From the NCBI GenBank assembly GCA_016840285.1, contig JAEOSR010000137.1:62001-126000 (forward strand): DNA of 64,000 nt, read 5' to 3'. Source of the DNA: Candidatus Hodarchaeota archaeon. GTDB lineage: Archaea; Asgardarchaeota; Heimdallarchaeia; Hodarchaeales; Hodarchaeaceae. The position numbers were made by a program, and so were the translations under genes. The notes under the pieces are model-generated. The model was not told the origin of the DNA, made no database searches, and saw nothing but the letters and a program-made list of their open reading frames with translations. Of this stretch, positions 43,369-52,457 are shown in pieces (the first letter of the stretch is position 1; every line of letters begins with the position of its first letter).

Positions 43369-43401
43369 TTGTTAACCCTCAAACTTTCGGAGGGCCCTCT
43401 T

Positions 43402-44349
43402 TTGCCGCCTCTTTCGCCTCAAGAACCTAAATGTCCCGAATGCGGTAGTGTTGATATTGTCATGGACTTTACCAAAGGGACATCGATTTGCGCTTCTTGT
43501 GGCCTTGTGCTTGACAAGCAAATCGACATGGGTCCAGAATGGAGGGCTTATAATTCCAGTGAACTTGCAGAACGTTCGCGCACTGGTAGCCCTATTACTC
43601 CCTTAAAAGCTGAAATGGGTTTACGAACACAAATTGGTAATATTAGAAAAGATATTTCGGGTAAAACTCTCCCTTTTTCTTCTCAAACTAAATATCGACG
43701 TTTATCACGAATTGATAATCGAACACGAAAATCAGAAATTCGTAATTTACGTTTTGCATTGAAAGAACTAAAACGAATCAAAAGTCAGTTAGAGCTCCCT
43801 GAAGATGTTGCGGAAATGGGAGCAATGATTTATCGAAAAGCACTGAAAAAGAATCTTATACGGGGGCGCTCCATTGATGGGATGATCTCAGCAAGTCTAT
43901 ATTTAGCTTGCCGAAGAAAGAAGTTGCCTCAAACACTCAAAGATATTGCCTCGGTTTCTAATATTTCATCAAAAGAACTTGGACGATGTATCCGTATAAT
44001 TCTTCAGAAGCTTGACTTAAAAGTATTCCCAAGCGATTATTCTGCATTAGTCCATCGTCTAGGGATTAGTTTGCGTGTTACTATGAAAGCACGTAGACAG
44101 GCAGTAGTCATTCTGAATATTGCGAGAAGCAAAGGAGCAACTGTAGGTAAAAATCCAATGAGCCTTGCTGCAGCCGCTCTTTATATTTCTACAATCCAAA
44201 CAGGAGAAAGAAGAACCCAACAGGAGATCGCAAATGTGGCAAAAATCACTCCTGTGACCATAAGAAACCGTTTTAAAGAGCTTATAAAGATTTTAGACGA
44301 TGAATCTAAAAGAACAGGTAATGATTCCCTCCGTACCTTACTTATTTAG
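43402..44349 (+). CDS. tfb: Transcription initiation factor TFB
   Basis: TFIIB homologue that joins TBP and RNA polymerase. The N-terminal zinc ribbon (CPECGSVDIV, CASCGLVL) is followed by the B-reader (DMGPEWRAYNS) and two cyclin repeats (FALKELKRIKSQLELPEDV and IAREKGATVGKN-like second repeat at VVILNIARSKGATVGKN). I prefer TTG 43402 because GGAGGG at 43389-43394 lies seven bases upstream; the frame opens at TTG 43369, but the TATA box at 43351 would place the transcript start after that codon. About 315 residues. Confidence 0.95.
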   Translation: MPPLSPQEPKCPECGSVDIVMDFTKGTSICASCGLVLDKQIDMGPEWRAYNSSELAERSRTGSPITPLKAEMGLRTQIGNIRKDISGKTLPFSSQTKYRRLSRIDNRTRKSEIRNLRFALKELKRIKSQLELPEDVAEMGAMIYRKALKKNLIRGRSIDGMISASLYLACRRKKLPQTLKDIASVSNISSKELGRCIRIILQKLDLKVFPSDYSALVHRLGISLRVTMKARRQAVVILNIARSKGATVGKNPMSLAAAALYISTIQTGERRTQQEIANVAKITPVTIRNRFKELIKILDDESKRTGNDSLRTLLI

Positions 44350-44380
44350 GATATTAATATGAATTATTTCTTCTAGTTGA

Positions 44381-45088
44381 TTAAATCACTTCTTGCACTG
44401 ATGAAATCAATCCATCCGTGATATGGAATATTCTCTCTGATTGATTTGCAATATTACCATCGTGGGTGACTAGGATTAATGTTTGTTGTTCCATTTTATT
44501 TATTTCTTTGAGTAACTTAATTATTGCTAATCCAGTTTCTGTATCCAAATCTCCAGTTGGTTCATCTGCCAATAAAATTAAAGGATGATTGGCTAAGGCA
44601 CGAGCTATTGCTACTCTTTGGCGTTCCCCACCGCTTAGCTCATCTGGTTTATGATCTTTTCGTTCAAGTAATCCCACTTTCTCTAGTAAATCCATTGCTC
44701 TTTCATGTCTTTCTTCCTTGGGTTTCCCTGCTATTAGCATTGGGAGCTCTACATTCTCTAGAGCTGTCAACACTGGTAATAGATTATAAAATTGGAAAAT
44801 AAAGCCCACACTCTTCCTACGGATATCAGTGAGTTCACGTTCACTGGCTTTAGAGATTTCTTTCCCTTCAAGAAGCACTTTTCCAGAGGTTGGATAATCT
44901 AATGATCCAATAATATTCAATAAGGTTGTTTTTCCACAGCCTGATGGACCTTGGATAGCGATCAATTCCCCACGTTTAATCTTCATGTTAATTCCCCTTA
45001 ATGCATCCACTTTCACTTCCCCTAGAATATAGGATTTCTTTAAATCAACACATTCAACAATTATGTCACTTCCATTGGGTTCTACCAT
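44381..45088 (-). CDS. ABC transporter ATP-binding protein, MacB/LolD type
   Basis: 235-residue ATPase of the MacB/LolD/FtsE-like class. Walker A GPSGCGKTT, Q-loop FIFQFYNLLP, signature LSGGERQRVAIARAL, Walker B LLADEPTGDLD and the switch His VTHDG are all intact. The leader YILGEVKVDALRGINMKIKRG is typical of lipoprotein-export and MacB-like ATPases. ATG 45088. No permease gene is adjacent, so the membrane partner must be elsewhere. It converges on tfb. Confidence 0.92.
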   Translation of the reverse strand: MVEPNGSDIIVECVDLKKSYILGEVKVDALRGINMKIKRGELIAIQGPSGCGKTTLLNIIGSLDYPTSGKVLLEGKEISKASERELTDIRRKSVGFIFQFYNLLPVLTALENVELPMLIAGKPKEERHERAMDLLEKVGLLERKDHKPDELSGGERQRVAIARALANHPLILLADEPTGDLDTETGLAIIKLLKEINKMEQQTLILVTHDGNIANQSERIFHITDGLISSVQEVI

Positions 45089-45265
45089 TTTGACTCCTCT
45101 ATTACTACCATTTATTTCCTCGATCTATGAAAAAACTTGTAGACCAATGCTTACACCAGATATTTGATCTTAAATTCACATATTTAAATTGTCTTTTTAT
45201 AATGCAAGAAAATCCATTTGACCAATTGGATTATATTTAAGATTCTAGATTGATTTTTCTTTCGA

Positions 45266-45736
45266 ATGATGCAGTTTCGCAATATGATAGCTAAGCTCTT
45301 GGAAAATCCACTTTCAATTCCAATATTGCAACTACTAACCAACAATCAATTATCAATCCCTCAAATTACCAAATCCTTGCAAAACTATGATGCTGATATG
45401 CCAACTGTGATTGCGGTCCTGGGTGAATTATATCATTTTGGTTTTGTTGAACGAGTTCGAGCACCAGTGATGAATACCTCCACTCAGAACCAGAACACCC
45501 TACAAGCAGAAGAAAAAAGATTCTTTCAAGACCAGAGGTTAATCTCACCTACACCTTTAGGAATTCCTGTTCAAGATTATGTTTCTTTATGGGAAAAAGT
45601 TCTCCAACATCCTGATCAATTGAATTTCAGTGAGATGAATCGTTGGATCTTTTCTATCCCAGATTATCTTCGAAGTGAGATTGAGGAATTGACATTAGAA
45701 GAAATTCGTCAAAAATTATTGAATAGAGGTTGTTAA
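45266..45736 (+). CDS. Winged-helix-like protein of unknown function
   Basis: 156 residues. The N-terminal 60 residues (LSIPILQLLTNNQLSIPQIT, VIAVLGELYHFGFVERVRA) form a helix-turn-helix pattern like a winged-helix domain. The remainder is helical with no known motif and ends EEIRQKLLNRGC. No membrane segment or cysteine pairs. Start ATG 45266 or ATG 45269. It diverges from the ABC ATPase. Possibly a transcriptional regulator; not assigned to a family. Confidence 0.6.
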   Translation: MMQFRNMIAKLLENPLSIPILQLLTNNQLSIPQITKSLQNYDADMPTVIAVLGELYHFGFVERVRAPVMNTSTQNQNTLQAEEKRFFQDQRLISPTPLGIPVQDYVSLWEKVLQHPDQLNFSEMNRWIFSIPDYLRSEIEELTLEEIRQKLLNRGC

Positions 45737-46031
45737 TATTCTTTTTTTCATTTTTGTTCAATATTATATTTAGAAATTATCTTTACTTTGTAAATCTTCA
45801 ATGATTAACTAATAATCTCTTTCTATTTCTAACTTAGGAATCATTTCAAGTGTATTATTTTCTAATTTAAATTTAATCCCAGCTACTATGTATAAGTCTC
45901 TAAATGGGCGATAATTTTCTCAAAATCACCAAAAAGTTTTTCAAGACGATACAAAAGAGCTTCTAGTTGGATTAACTCTGTTGTTTTTTCTCTGTTGGGC
46001 TTTATTCCCCATCTAATGGGATATGGTTTGA

Positions 46032-47681
46032 GTGTACCGTCAAAATGCAATATTAAATGATTTTGTAAATTTCTTGAAAGCTCGTGGTCGTTTCCGTGAA
46101 ATCGAATTTATTGAAAACAGTGTCCATGCGACTCCAAGGATTCCAGATTTTCCAAGTCTTGTTTTTTATATCGAAGAAAGCCGTTTAGAACAAGATTACA
46201 CTCTCGAAATTCATGGCGATGAATCGACTGTTATGAATCGAGAAATCCTGGAATTTTTTAACTTAAATCAATTGAGTTTAAGGAAGATGAGAGTGAAATA
46301 TTCTCTTACTACTGAAACTGGTGATTCTCTCATTGTTGAAGCTGAAGGTATTGGTTCCCCATTTGATACATTGACACATCAAATAATCACCCTCCTAGAC
46401 AACCAGAATTATTTTGTCAGTAAAACTCAGAAAACACTCGTTTTTAGCCCTGATTCGACTGATTCAAATGATCAGCAATTATATTCTCAACAATTCACTA
46501 AACCACAACCTCGTATGAGTATAAAACCTCCCGTTATACCGATAAAAGCATCACAAAACATTATTACTGAGGAGTTTGAGGGAAAAAACTCTTTTCAGAC
46601 AAAAAATCAGCGTACTCCAATATCAGACTTTTCCGATCAATTAATTGAAAAGAGAAATGCTCAGGATGGAGAGGTGTCTGATTTAGTACCAATGTTTTCT
46701 GTCGAAGCAGAAGCTTCTTTTACCACTGGTTCTTCTTCATCGTTAGATACCGATACTGTCGACTATAACGAAGAAAATTCAGAAGAAATTAACGATTCCG
46801 AGGACGAAGACTCGACTGATGATGCAGAATCAGATATTTTCCATCCAATCCCCCCTCAAAAATCTTATTCAAATACTATTCAACCCTATTTAAAACAGAC
46901 AACATCATTATTTAGACGTGATAACTGGGAGGAAGATTTACCAACAGAAACCGAGATGGAAATCCTTGAACGTTCATATATGCGAATTAAGCATCGTACA
47001 AAGCCAGAAATTCTAGCTAAAGATTTAAATATCCCCATTGATAAAGCAGAAATGCATTTAAGGAGTCTTATATCAAAGGGACTGCTTCGTACACAGGTTG
47101 GATGGTATATCATTAAAAAAAGCCATTTACCCTTCTTTAAGAAAACTTTTAGTGACGGTGAGAGAAAAAAGAAGAAAAAGAAATCGCCTCGTATCTCTCG
47201 GGTTGGCGAAGGCTTAACACCCGAAGAAATAGCTACTATTAAGGCAATTAAGTCAAGGCCAAACCTCAAAGCGCAATCAAACCTCCTCACCCGACCGACG
47301 GGTTTGAAACAAAGCGTTCTGAAAGAAGTTTTAAGAAATCTAGTAGAAAAGGGAATTTTACGAGTTTCTTATGGATGGTATATTTTAAAGGACAAAAACA
47401 TCCTTGAACACAAACGAGGCCCTACACCTGATCAAGTGAAAGAATCTATCCAATATAAGATCCCTAAGAATATAGATCTTACTCCATTCGAAGAACAAGT
47501 AATTAAAGCTCTTTTGCAGAGGCCTCATTATAAAGCGCAATCAAATCTTCTGACATCAGATGTTAAACTCCCCAAAGAACAAATCAAACAAGTTTTACGA
47601 GATCTAGTAGAGAAAGAAATCTGTGCAGTTAAATATGGTTGGTATTGCCTCAAAGATCCAAATCAATTTCAATCATCTTGA
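46032..47681 (+). CDS. Unknown protein with acidic linker and three tandem winged-helix repeats
   Basis: 549-residue protein from GTG 46032. Residues 1-140 are an alpha/beta domain I do not recognise. Residues 145-300 are low complexity and acidic (a run of Glu, Asp and Ser around 240-270). Then three repeats of about 65 residues follow, each a helix-turn-helix with a wing ending in a G-W-Y: QVGWYII, SYGWYIL and KYGWYCL; two begin LTPEEIATIKAIKSRP or LTPFEEQVIKALLQRP and share KAQSNLLT. Nucleic-acid binding is likely. Function unknown. Confidence 0.72.
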   Translation: MYRQNAILNDFVNFLKARGRFREIEFIENSVHATPRIPDFPSLVFYIEESRLEQDYTLEIHGDESTVMNREILEFFNLNQLSLRKMRVKYSLTTETGDSLIVEAEGIGSPFDTLTHQIITLLDNQNYFVSKTQKTLVFSPDSTDSNDQQLYSQQFTKPQPRMSIKPPVIPIKASQNIITEEFEGKNSFQTKNQRTPISDFSDQLIEKRNAQDGEVSDLVPMFSVEAEASFTTGSSSSLDTDTVDYNEENSEEINDSEDEDSTDDAESDIFHPIPPQKSYSNTIQPYLKQTTSLFRRDNWEEDLPTETEMEILERSYMRIKHRTKPEILAKDLNIPIDKAEMHLRSLISKGLLRTQVGWYIIKKSHLPFFKKTFSDGERKKKKKKSPRISRVGEGLTPEEIATIKAIKSRPNLKAQSNLLTRPTGLKQSVLKEVLRNLVEKGILRVSYGWYILKDKNILEHKRGPTPDQVKESIQYKIPKNIDLTPFEEQVIKALLQRPHYKAQSNLLTSDVKLPKEQIKQVLRDLVEKEICAVKYGWYCLKDPNQFQSS

Positions 47682-47873
47682 GATTTGTTAGATTTCATTC
47701 CCCCTAAGCCATAAACTTGTTTTTAAGGCTGAATCAGGTGTAAAAAGTGGTAATCCACTGGAGGTTTGGATAAATCTCCGACCCTGAATCAAGGATAAAA
47801 TCAATATTTCTCTTCGAAGAATAAAGATTTTAAATGATACTATTTCAGTTCATTCAGTCCAAACAAATAGAGA

Positions 47874-48659
47874 TTGAGCTATATGACAAGTAAAACACAT
47901 GCACCGCCCTCTGTTGGCTACCCCCACGAAACTAAATCTCCAGATAAGACAGTAACCAAACCTCACCACGAGACTATCACAAAACGATTTCATAATGATA
48001 AACTTATGATAATGACTTTGTTAATTGCTTCAGTTGTTACCTTCTTACTTTACACGTTGCCTGATTGGGTATTTATAGAAATCCCTACCCGTGATATCAT
48101 ACATATGTTACTGAATATTTTTGGAATAGAAAATTACCTAATTCCTACAACTGACCCAAGTACTATAATTCCTGAAACATTGAGAGGCGGTCCCTTCCCA
48201 TTTTTAGAAGCTACGGTTCACACACCGGGAATAAGGATCCCATATGCAGATCCTCTTCCTGATGGGGATTATTGGATCGTTAAAGCTTGTACGGGAATGC
48301 AGGCTGGAGGGTTGCTCATCGCTATCATTATGGTAACCGAAGCTCCATGGATTGCTAAATTTCGTGCTAGCATTGCCTTTTTCATCGCTCTCTTTGTTGG
48401 AAATGCTTTAAGAATTACATTCCACCTTTGGTGCGTCTATATCCTCATCACTCAATTTCACATGGATCCCCAAGAAGCATTTTATTGGGCCCACGACGTC
48501 TCGTCTAAAGTTATTGGTTTTTTTGGAACAATTTTTTTCGCTTTTGTGATTGAGAAAATCGGACCAGTCCCCATTATTGATCAATTTGCAGATTGGTTGG
48601 ATTGGATGTGGTGGCGACTGAACAAGATTAAATCATTAATTGTTAGTATTTGGGGCTGA
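47874..48659 (+). CDS. Archaeosortase/exosortase family transpeptidase
   Basis: 261-residue membrane protein. About 40 polar N-terminal residues, then several hydrophobic helices. The catalytic triad expected for archaeosortases is visible: Cys139 in KACTGMQAGG, Arg180 in GNALRITFH and His207 in YWAHDVSSKVIGFFG. Such enzymes cleave C-terminal sorting signals and join surface proteins to lipid. No sorting-signal substrate is seen in the window. The frame starts at TTG 47874. It lies upstream of sec61-beta, separated by 305 bases. Confidence 0.78.
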   Translation: MSYMTSKTHAPPSVGYPHETKSPDKTVTKPHHETITKRFHNDKLMIMTLLIASVVTFLLYTLPDWVFIEIPTRDIIHMLLNIFGIENYLIPTTDPSTIIPETLRGGPFPFLEATVHTPGIRIPYADPLPDGDYWIVKACTGMQAGGLLIAIIMVTEAPWIAKFRASIAFFIALFVGNALRITFHLWCVYILITQFHMDPQEAFYWAHDVSSKVIGFFGTIFFAFVIEKIGPVPIIDQFADWLDWMWWRLNKIKSLIVSIWG

Positions 48660-48964
48660 AGTTTCACGCCATTTCAAATTGTTAAGTGAATATCAGAGGG
48701 CATTTTTACCGAATCCGAAAAAACTCTAATAACAATTGATAGACCTGACGTCATCATGTAAAACTTCATAAGTGATAAATGAAGTTAGTTATCGGAGACA
48801 ATATATTTATTACGTCCAAGGATATGTTCTGGTTAGTATTGAATTTACTGACGAAGCTCACGATTTTACTGGGATGATATTTTCCTAGTATACAACTCGG
48901 ACTCTATATAAATAACTGTTAATTCACACGAGGATCTATATTTACATAAAAAGGTGTATCAACT
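48660..48964 (+). other. Intergenic, 305 bases, with sec61-beta promoter
   Basis: Contains the palindrome TGACGTCA near 48747 and a TATA-like TCTATATAAATA at 48903-48914, about 50 bases before the sec61-beta start. The TATA box is the likely promoter. The palindrome may be coincidental. No RNA gene is seen. Confidence 0.5.
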
Positions 48965-49153
48965 TTGAGTGTTAGAAAATCTAAGCGTCGAGATGATTCT
49001 CCAATGCCTGCTACGGGAGCGGGATTAATAAGGTTTTATTCTGAATCAGACTCACCAGGTTTAAAAATGGGGCCATATTGGACTGTTGTATTGGCCGTTG
49101 CATTTGTTGCTATAATTTTGATCTTGAATATACTCCTTATTAACGCTTCATAA
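48965..49153 (+). CDS. secG: Protein translocase Sec61-beta subunit
   Basis: Tail-anchored 62-residue subunit of the SecYE-beta translocon. Conserved ATGAGLIRFYSESDSPGLKMG lies before one membrane helix (TVVLAVAFVAIILILNILL), the standard archaeal Sec61-beta layout. TTG 48965 is chosen because AAAAAGGTGT ends eight bases upstream. As a tail-anchored protein it is a natural client for the Get3-type ATPase at 19325. Confidence 0.92.
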   Translation: MSVRKSKRRDDSPMPATGAGLIRFYSESDSPGLKMGPYWTVVLAVAFVAIILILNILLINAS

Positions 49154-49257
49154 TAGCTTTTGCTCTCATCTGGTCATCCATTCATTTCTTCATCGGGGAA
49201 AAGAAAAAACTGATTTTCGTTTAGAAATAAAAAAAATTGCTGAATAGGTGATATTAA

Positions 49258-50142
49258 ATGGTTAAAGACTTTCCAATTTCCAGAATTATGACAAAAAAAG
49301 AAGATCTTGTTACTATAACCATTCCTGGAAATAGGGACATTTTATTAGACAAAATACGGGAAACAGGACTTAGTGTATATCCTGTTTTGAAAAAAGAAAC
49401 AGATGAACTTGCCGGTATTGTATCTCGTTCTGATCTTTTTCGAAATCCTGATGAAACTCAACTTTCTTTATTGATGATTCGTGATGTAGTAACATTAAAG
49501 GCCGATGATAAGGCAATAACTGCAGCACGGATTTTTGTCAGAGAGGTTTTTCAACGAATCCCTATTGTCGACGAAGACAAGAAAACCCTTATTGGCTTAG
49601 TTTCACGAAATGATCTTGTAAAAAAAGTCGTTGTCCCAGCAAGAATCCAATCTGATGTAGAAATCTATTTTTCTCCTAATATTACGATAATCTGGGAAGG
49701 AACACCTCTAACTGCAGCAGCTTCAATCCTTCGTTTAAGTCATCAAAAGGGAATCCCAGTCATAAATGAGACCCGAATGGTGGGATTAATCACTCAACAT
49801 GATTTTCTTAAAGTAATGGAAATCCTTGACTCTCAGAGTAAAAGCCGAACAGGACACGGAGCCGAAAATGATAGCTCATCCTGGGATAGTGAATCAGTGT
49901 TGATAATTGGATCTAAAACATTGACTTTACCTTCAAATATGACAGTATCCGAGATAATGGAACGAAACATCGAAGTTTGTTACAAAGGAAGCACAATCAG
50001 CGAGGTTGCGAAAAAAATGAGCTCCAAAAAATTCGATCAACTTCCTGTAGTGAGCGCTGATGGCAAACTTCTCGGGATTATTAATCAAAAAGACGTTATC
50101 AGAGCCTATGTAGATCATTATTATGAAAATAACCTATCTTAG
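49258..50142 (+). CDS. Four-CBS-domain protein
   Basis: 294 residues built from four CBS motifs, which bind adenosine nucleotides or SAM in pairs. Repeat cores are SVYPVLKKETDELAGIVSRSD, FQRIPIVDEDKKTLIGLVSR, GIPVINETRMVGLITQHDF and FDQLPVVSADGKLLGIINQKD. No fused catalytic domain. ATG 49258. It follows sec61-beta on the same strand. Probably a soluble energy-sensing regulator; the partner is unknown. Confidence 0.9.
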   Translation: MVKDFPISRIMTKKEDLVTITIPGNRDILLDKIRETGLSVYPVLKKETDELAGIVSRSDLFRNPDETQLSLLMIRDVVTLKADDKAITAARIFVREVFQRIPIVDEDKKTLIGLVSRNDLVKKVVVPARIQSDVEIYFSPNITIIWEGTPLTAAASILRLSHQKGIPVINETRMVGLITQHDFLKVMEILDSQSKSRTGHGAENDSSSWDSESVLIIGSKTLTLPSNMTVSEIMERNIEVCYKGSTISEVAKKMSSKKFDQLPVVSADGKLLGIINQKDVIRAYVDHYYENNLS

Positions 50143-50232
50143 AAGTCTTATTCCCTCTTCCGTTATTTTTGAAATAAACTAATGATTTCCATTTAACTTA
50201 CTTATTTTATACTCCAGAAGTGAAAATCTCAA

Positions 50233-51075
50233 TTGCACCTCACAATAGCTATTCCTGATTCTGCTGTTACTGATTGTACTGACCTCCGTACAAAAACTGA
50301 GAAAATATTTCAATTTGCCCGAATCGCTGCGATCTTCCGAATTCAAGATATTTTTCTTTATCATGATCCTTTTCTTAAACCATCTCGCGCAAACCGTGAA
50401 AGACGCATCATTGCTAGAATTCTTCAATATATTGAATGTCCACAATATCTTAGAAAAAGGTTGTTTCCTCTTTCCCGTGATACTTCTGCTGTTGGTGTAC
50501 TCTCCCCATTAGCGACACCACACCACATTCGTTCTCGAGAGCTAAAACCAAATGAAATCAGAGAAGCAGCGATTTTTCTCAATCAAAACCGTGTCGTAGC
50601 GGATGTGGGAGGTAAACTTCTTCTTGAAGTTCTTTCTCCTCCCAGAAAATCACTATTGAATAAAACTTTACGAGTCACAACAAAAATTTGTAAGACAGAG
50701 GGAGGTTTCAAAGCAATTGTTCTTCCGAAACCACCTAGTAATATTTACTGGGGATTCTCGGTTCACACTTCAACAGCAACTCTTGGAAAGCTGCTTATGA
50801 ACCGACCAGGATTAAAAATCGCCACTTCCAAATCTTGTCAACCAATTTCATCCTTTCCTACAGATATAGGAAAAGAGGCCAGTCTTCTGGTGGCATTCGG
50901 GGGGCCTTACCAAGGGATCCCAGAGATGGTTAAAGCGGAAGGTAAAAAAGTTAGTGATTTATTCAATTGCTGCTTTAATATTCTGCAAAACTATGGCACA
51001 CGCTCCCTACGACTAGAGGAAGCCATAATGATTACTTTTAGTAAGCTTGAAGATCGATTAAAAACAAATAACTAA
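50233..51075 (+). CDS. SPOUT-type RNA methyltransferase (DUF171/C9orf114 family)
   Basis: 280-residue SAM-dependent methyltransferase of the SPOUT knot class with an OB-like insertion. N-terminal ARIAAIFRIQDIFLYHDP, the insertion around residues 95-165 (NRVVADVGGKLLLEVLSPPR), then LLVAFGGPYQGIPEM, the knot region. The family includes the human SPOUT1 protein. In many archaea this gene precedes rpl3; here rpl3 is 4 kb away on the other strand. TTG 50233 start. The target RNA is unknown. Confidence 0.85.
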   Translation: MHLTIAIPDSAVTDCTDLRTKTEKIFQFARIAAIFRIQDIFLYHDPFLKPSRANRERRIIARILQYIECPQYLRKRLFPLSRDTSAVGVLSPLATPHHIRSRELKPNEIREAAIFLNQNRVVADVGGKLLLEVLSPPRKSLLNKTLRVTTKICKTEGGFKAIVLPKPPSNIYWGFSVHTSTATLGKLLMNRPGLKIATSKSCQPISSFPTDIGKEASLLVAFGGPYQGIPEMVKAEGKKVSDLFNCCFNILQNYGTRSLRLEEAIMITFSKLEDRLKTNN

Positions 51076-51273
51076 TCATCCAGAGGATTTTCGACTAAAA
51101 TATCTGAATAATAAAGCCAAGATTATAAACGACCCAAACAGGACAAGTAAAAAAGGCAACTCTGATAAGATCGTATTTGAAGTTGGAATTGAACTACCTA
51201 TGAAATTATAATGATTTAAAGGGAGAATAGGGAGAATAAACATTGCTTTTAGTTGCTCCTTAGTTTCAAACAT
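51076..51273 (-). CDS. Possible small tail-anchored membrane protein
   Basis: 65-codon reverse frame from ATG 51273, ending on the base after the SPOUT gene stop. The C-terminal half has one hydrophobic segment (LPFLLVLFGSFIILALLFRY) and a short basic tail. A TATA-like stretch (TTATAAAACC on the reverse strand) lies just upstream, fitting a leaderless transcript. No homologue recognised; it could be chance. Confidence 0.35.
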   Translation of the reverse strand: MFETKEQLKAMFILPILPLNHYNFIGSSIPTSNTILSELPFLLVLFGSFIILALLFRYFSRKSSG

Positions 51274-51573
51274 GGTTTGGTTTTATAACTTTTAAAATTA
51301 ATCTACCAGACACTCAAAATTCTTGCTTTAAGATTTTACAGTAGATCTCCTGTATCGACATGCATTTTTGTTATTTCTAATTCATTATTATATCATATCT
51401 CAGATTAAACTGGATACAATTCTTACTCGGAATATATAAGCTTAGATAATACTACAAATTGTGACGTCTTCTGTAATGGTAACATGAGGTGATTGAGGAC
51501 TCCAAAATTTTAAATTGATTAATACAAATCTATGAGATGTAGAAAAAAAATGCTATTACTCCCTTAATTGACC

Positions 51574-51700
51574 GCGGGGGTACCCCAGCCAGGTCAACGG
51601 GGCCAGAATGTGTTTATTGGACGTTAAGTCGATAAATACATGTCTCAGACTCAAGATCTGCTCGCATAGGCGTTCGTGAGTTCAAATCTCACCCCCCGCA
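51574..51700 (+). tRNA. tRNA-Leu (CAA) with a 42-base non-canonical intron
   Basis: Acceptor GCGGGGG pairs with CCCCCGC, discriminator A 51700; D arm CCC...GGG; T arm GTGAG-TTCAAAT-CTCAC; long Leu variable arm. Anticodon loop CTCAAGA at 51650-51656 gives CAA (51652-51654). The intron lies before the loop, in the 5' strand of the anticodon stem: CAGA occurs at 51604-51607 and again at 51646-51649, so the 42-base excision is ambiguous by a few bases. It contains a ten-pair helix (51608-51617 with 51632-51641, one G-U). The spliced form is 85 bases, the same length as tRNA-Leu(GAG), with one C-C mismatch at 27-43. Confidence 0.85.
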
Positions 51701-51795
51701 CTAGTTAATTCGAACCCCCTAGATAAATCTTTCCGTCTCCTCCTTAGCTATGCTTGAAATGAAAACCAAATTTAATTTTACTTTGAGGTTCTTTC

Positions 51796-52443
51796 ATGAG
51801 TACAGAGAACATAATTCCAGGAATCACACCAACGCGAATGCAGCTATTAGAGTTAAAGCAAAGATTGGAACTCGCTAACAAGGGGTATGAATTATTAAGC
51901 GAAAAATTAGAAGCTTTAACAGGAGAACTGTTCTCAACGGTTATGCTATACAAAGAAAAGCGAGAGAATGTTCAAGAAACGATAAAGGAATCTCAAGATC
52001 AATTTATTCAGTTGCAACTACAAATGGGTGAATTTACAGTCAATCGAATCGCCTATGGTTATCCTCGCAAGTATAGCTTAGAAAGTATGAGTCGAAGATT
52101 AATGGGGATTTCCGTTCCAGTCTTCCAAATTCGTCAAGAGACATTTTATCAAGAAGATTTAATTTACTACTCAATGCGTGAGACTACCGCACGATTTGAT
52201 ACAGCCTTGAAAATCTTCGAAAATGCTCTTCAAGCGATTGTGAGTCTAGCAGAGATTCAATCAACTCTAACTAGACTTGCTAGAGAGATAATTGAAACGA
52301 AACGTCGTGTAAACGCTTTGAATTATATTATCATACCCCGCATCGGGGCAACAGTGAGATGGATCCATTTGACCCTAGCAGAGCGAGAACGAGAGGCTTT
52401 TGTAAGATTAAAAAAAGTAAAAAAGAAACTCTCTAAAAAGTGA
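51796..52443 (+). CDS. atpD: A-type ATP synthase subunit D
   Basis: Central-shaft subunit of the A1Ao ATP synthase, a long antiparallel coiled coil. 215 residues; the N-terminal TPTRMQLLELKQRLELANKG and C-terminal ETKRRVNALNYIIIPRI with the basic tail are family signatures. ATG 51796 (MSTENIIPG). It is isolated: no atpB or other ATP synthase gene is nearby, and atpB is 50 kb away at the left edge. Convergent with rpl2, 14 bases apart. Confidence 0.96.
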   Translation: MSTENIIPGITPTRMQLLELKQRLELANKGYELLSEKLEALTGELFSTVMLYKEKRENVQETIKESQDQFIQLQLQMGEFTVNRIAYGYPRKYSLESMSRRLMGISVPVFQIRQETFYQEDLIYYSMRETTARFDTALKIFENALQAIVSLAEIQSTLTRLAREIIETKRRVNALNYIIIPRIGATVRWIHLTLAEREREAFVRLKKVKKKLSKK

Positions 52444-52457
52444 GTGACCTCTCTCTA

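Noticed and set aside
51608..51614. Reading tRNA-Leu(CAA) as tRNA-His(GTG) with a canonical intron
   Set aside because: The arms, long variable region and length after splicing all match Leu; anticodon CAA fits the restored stem-loop.
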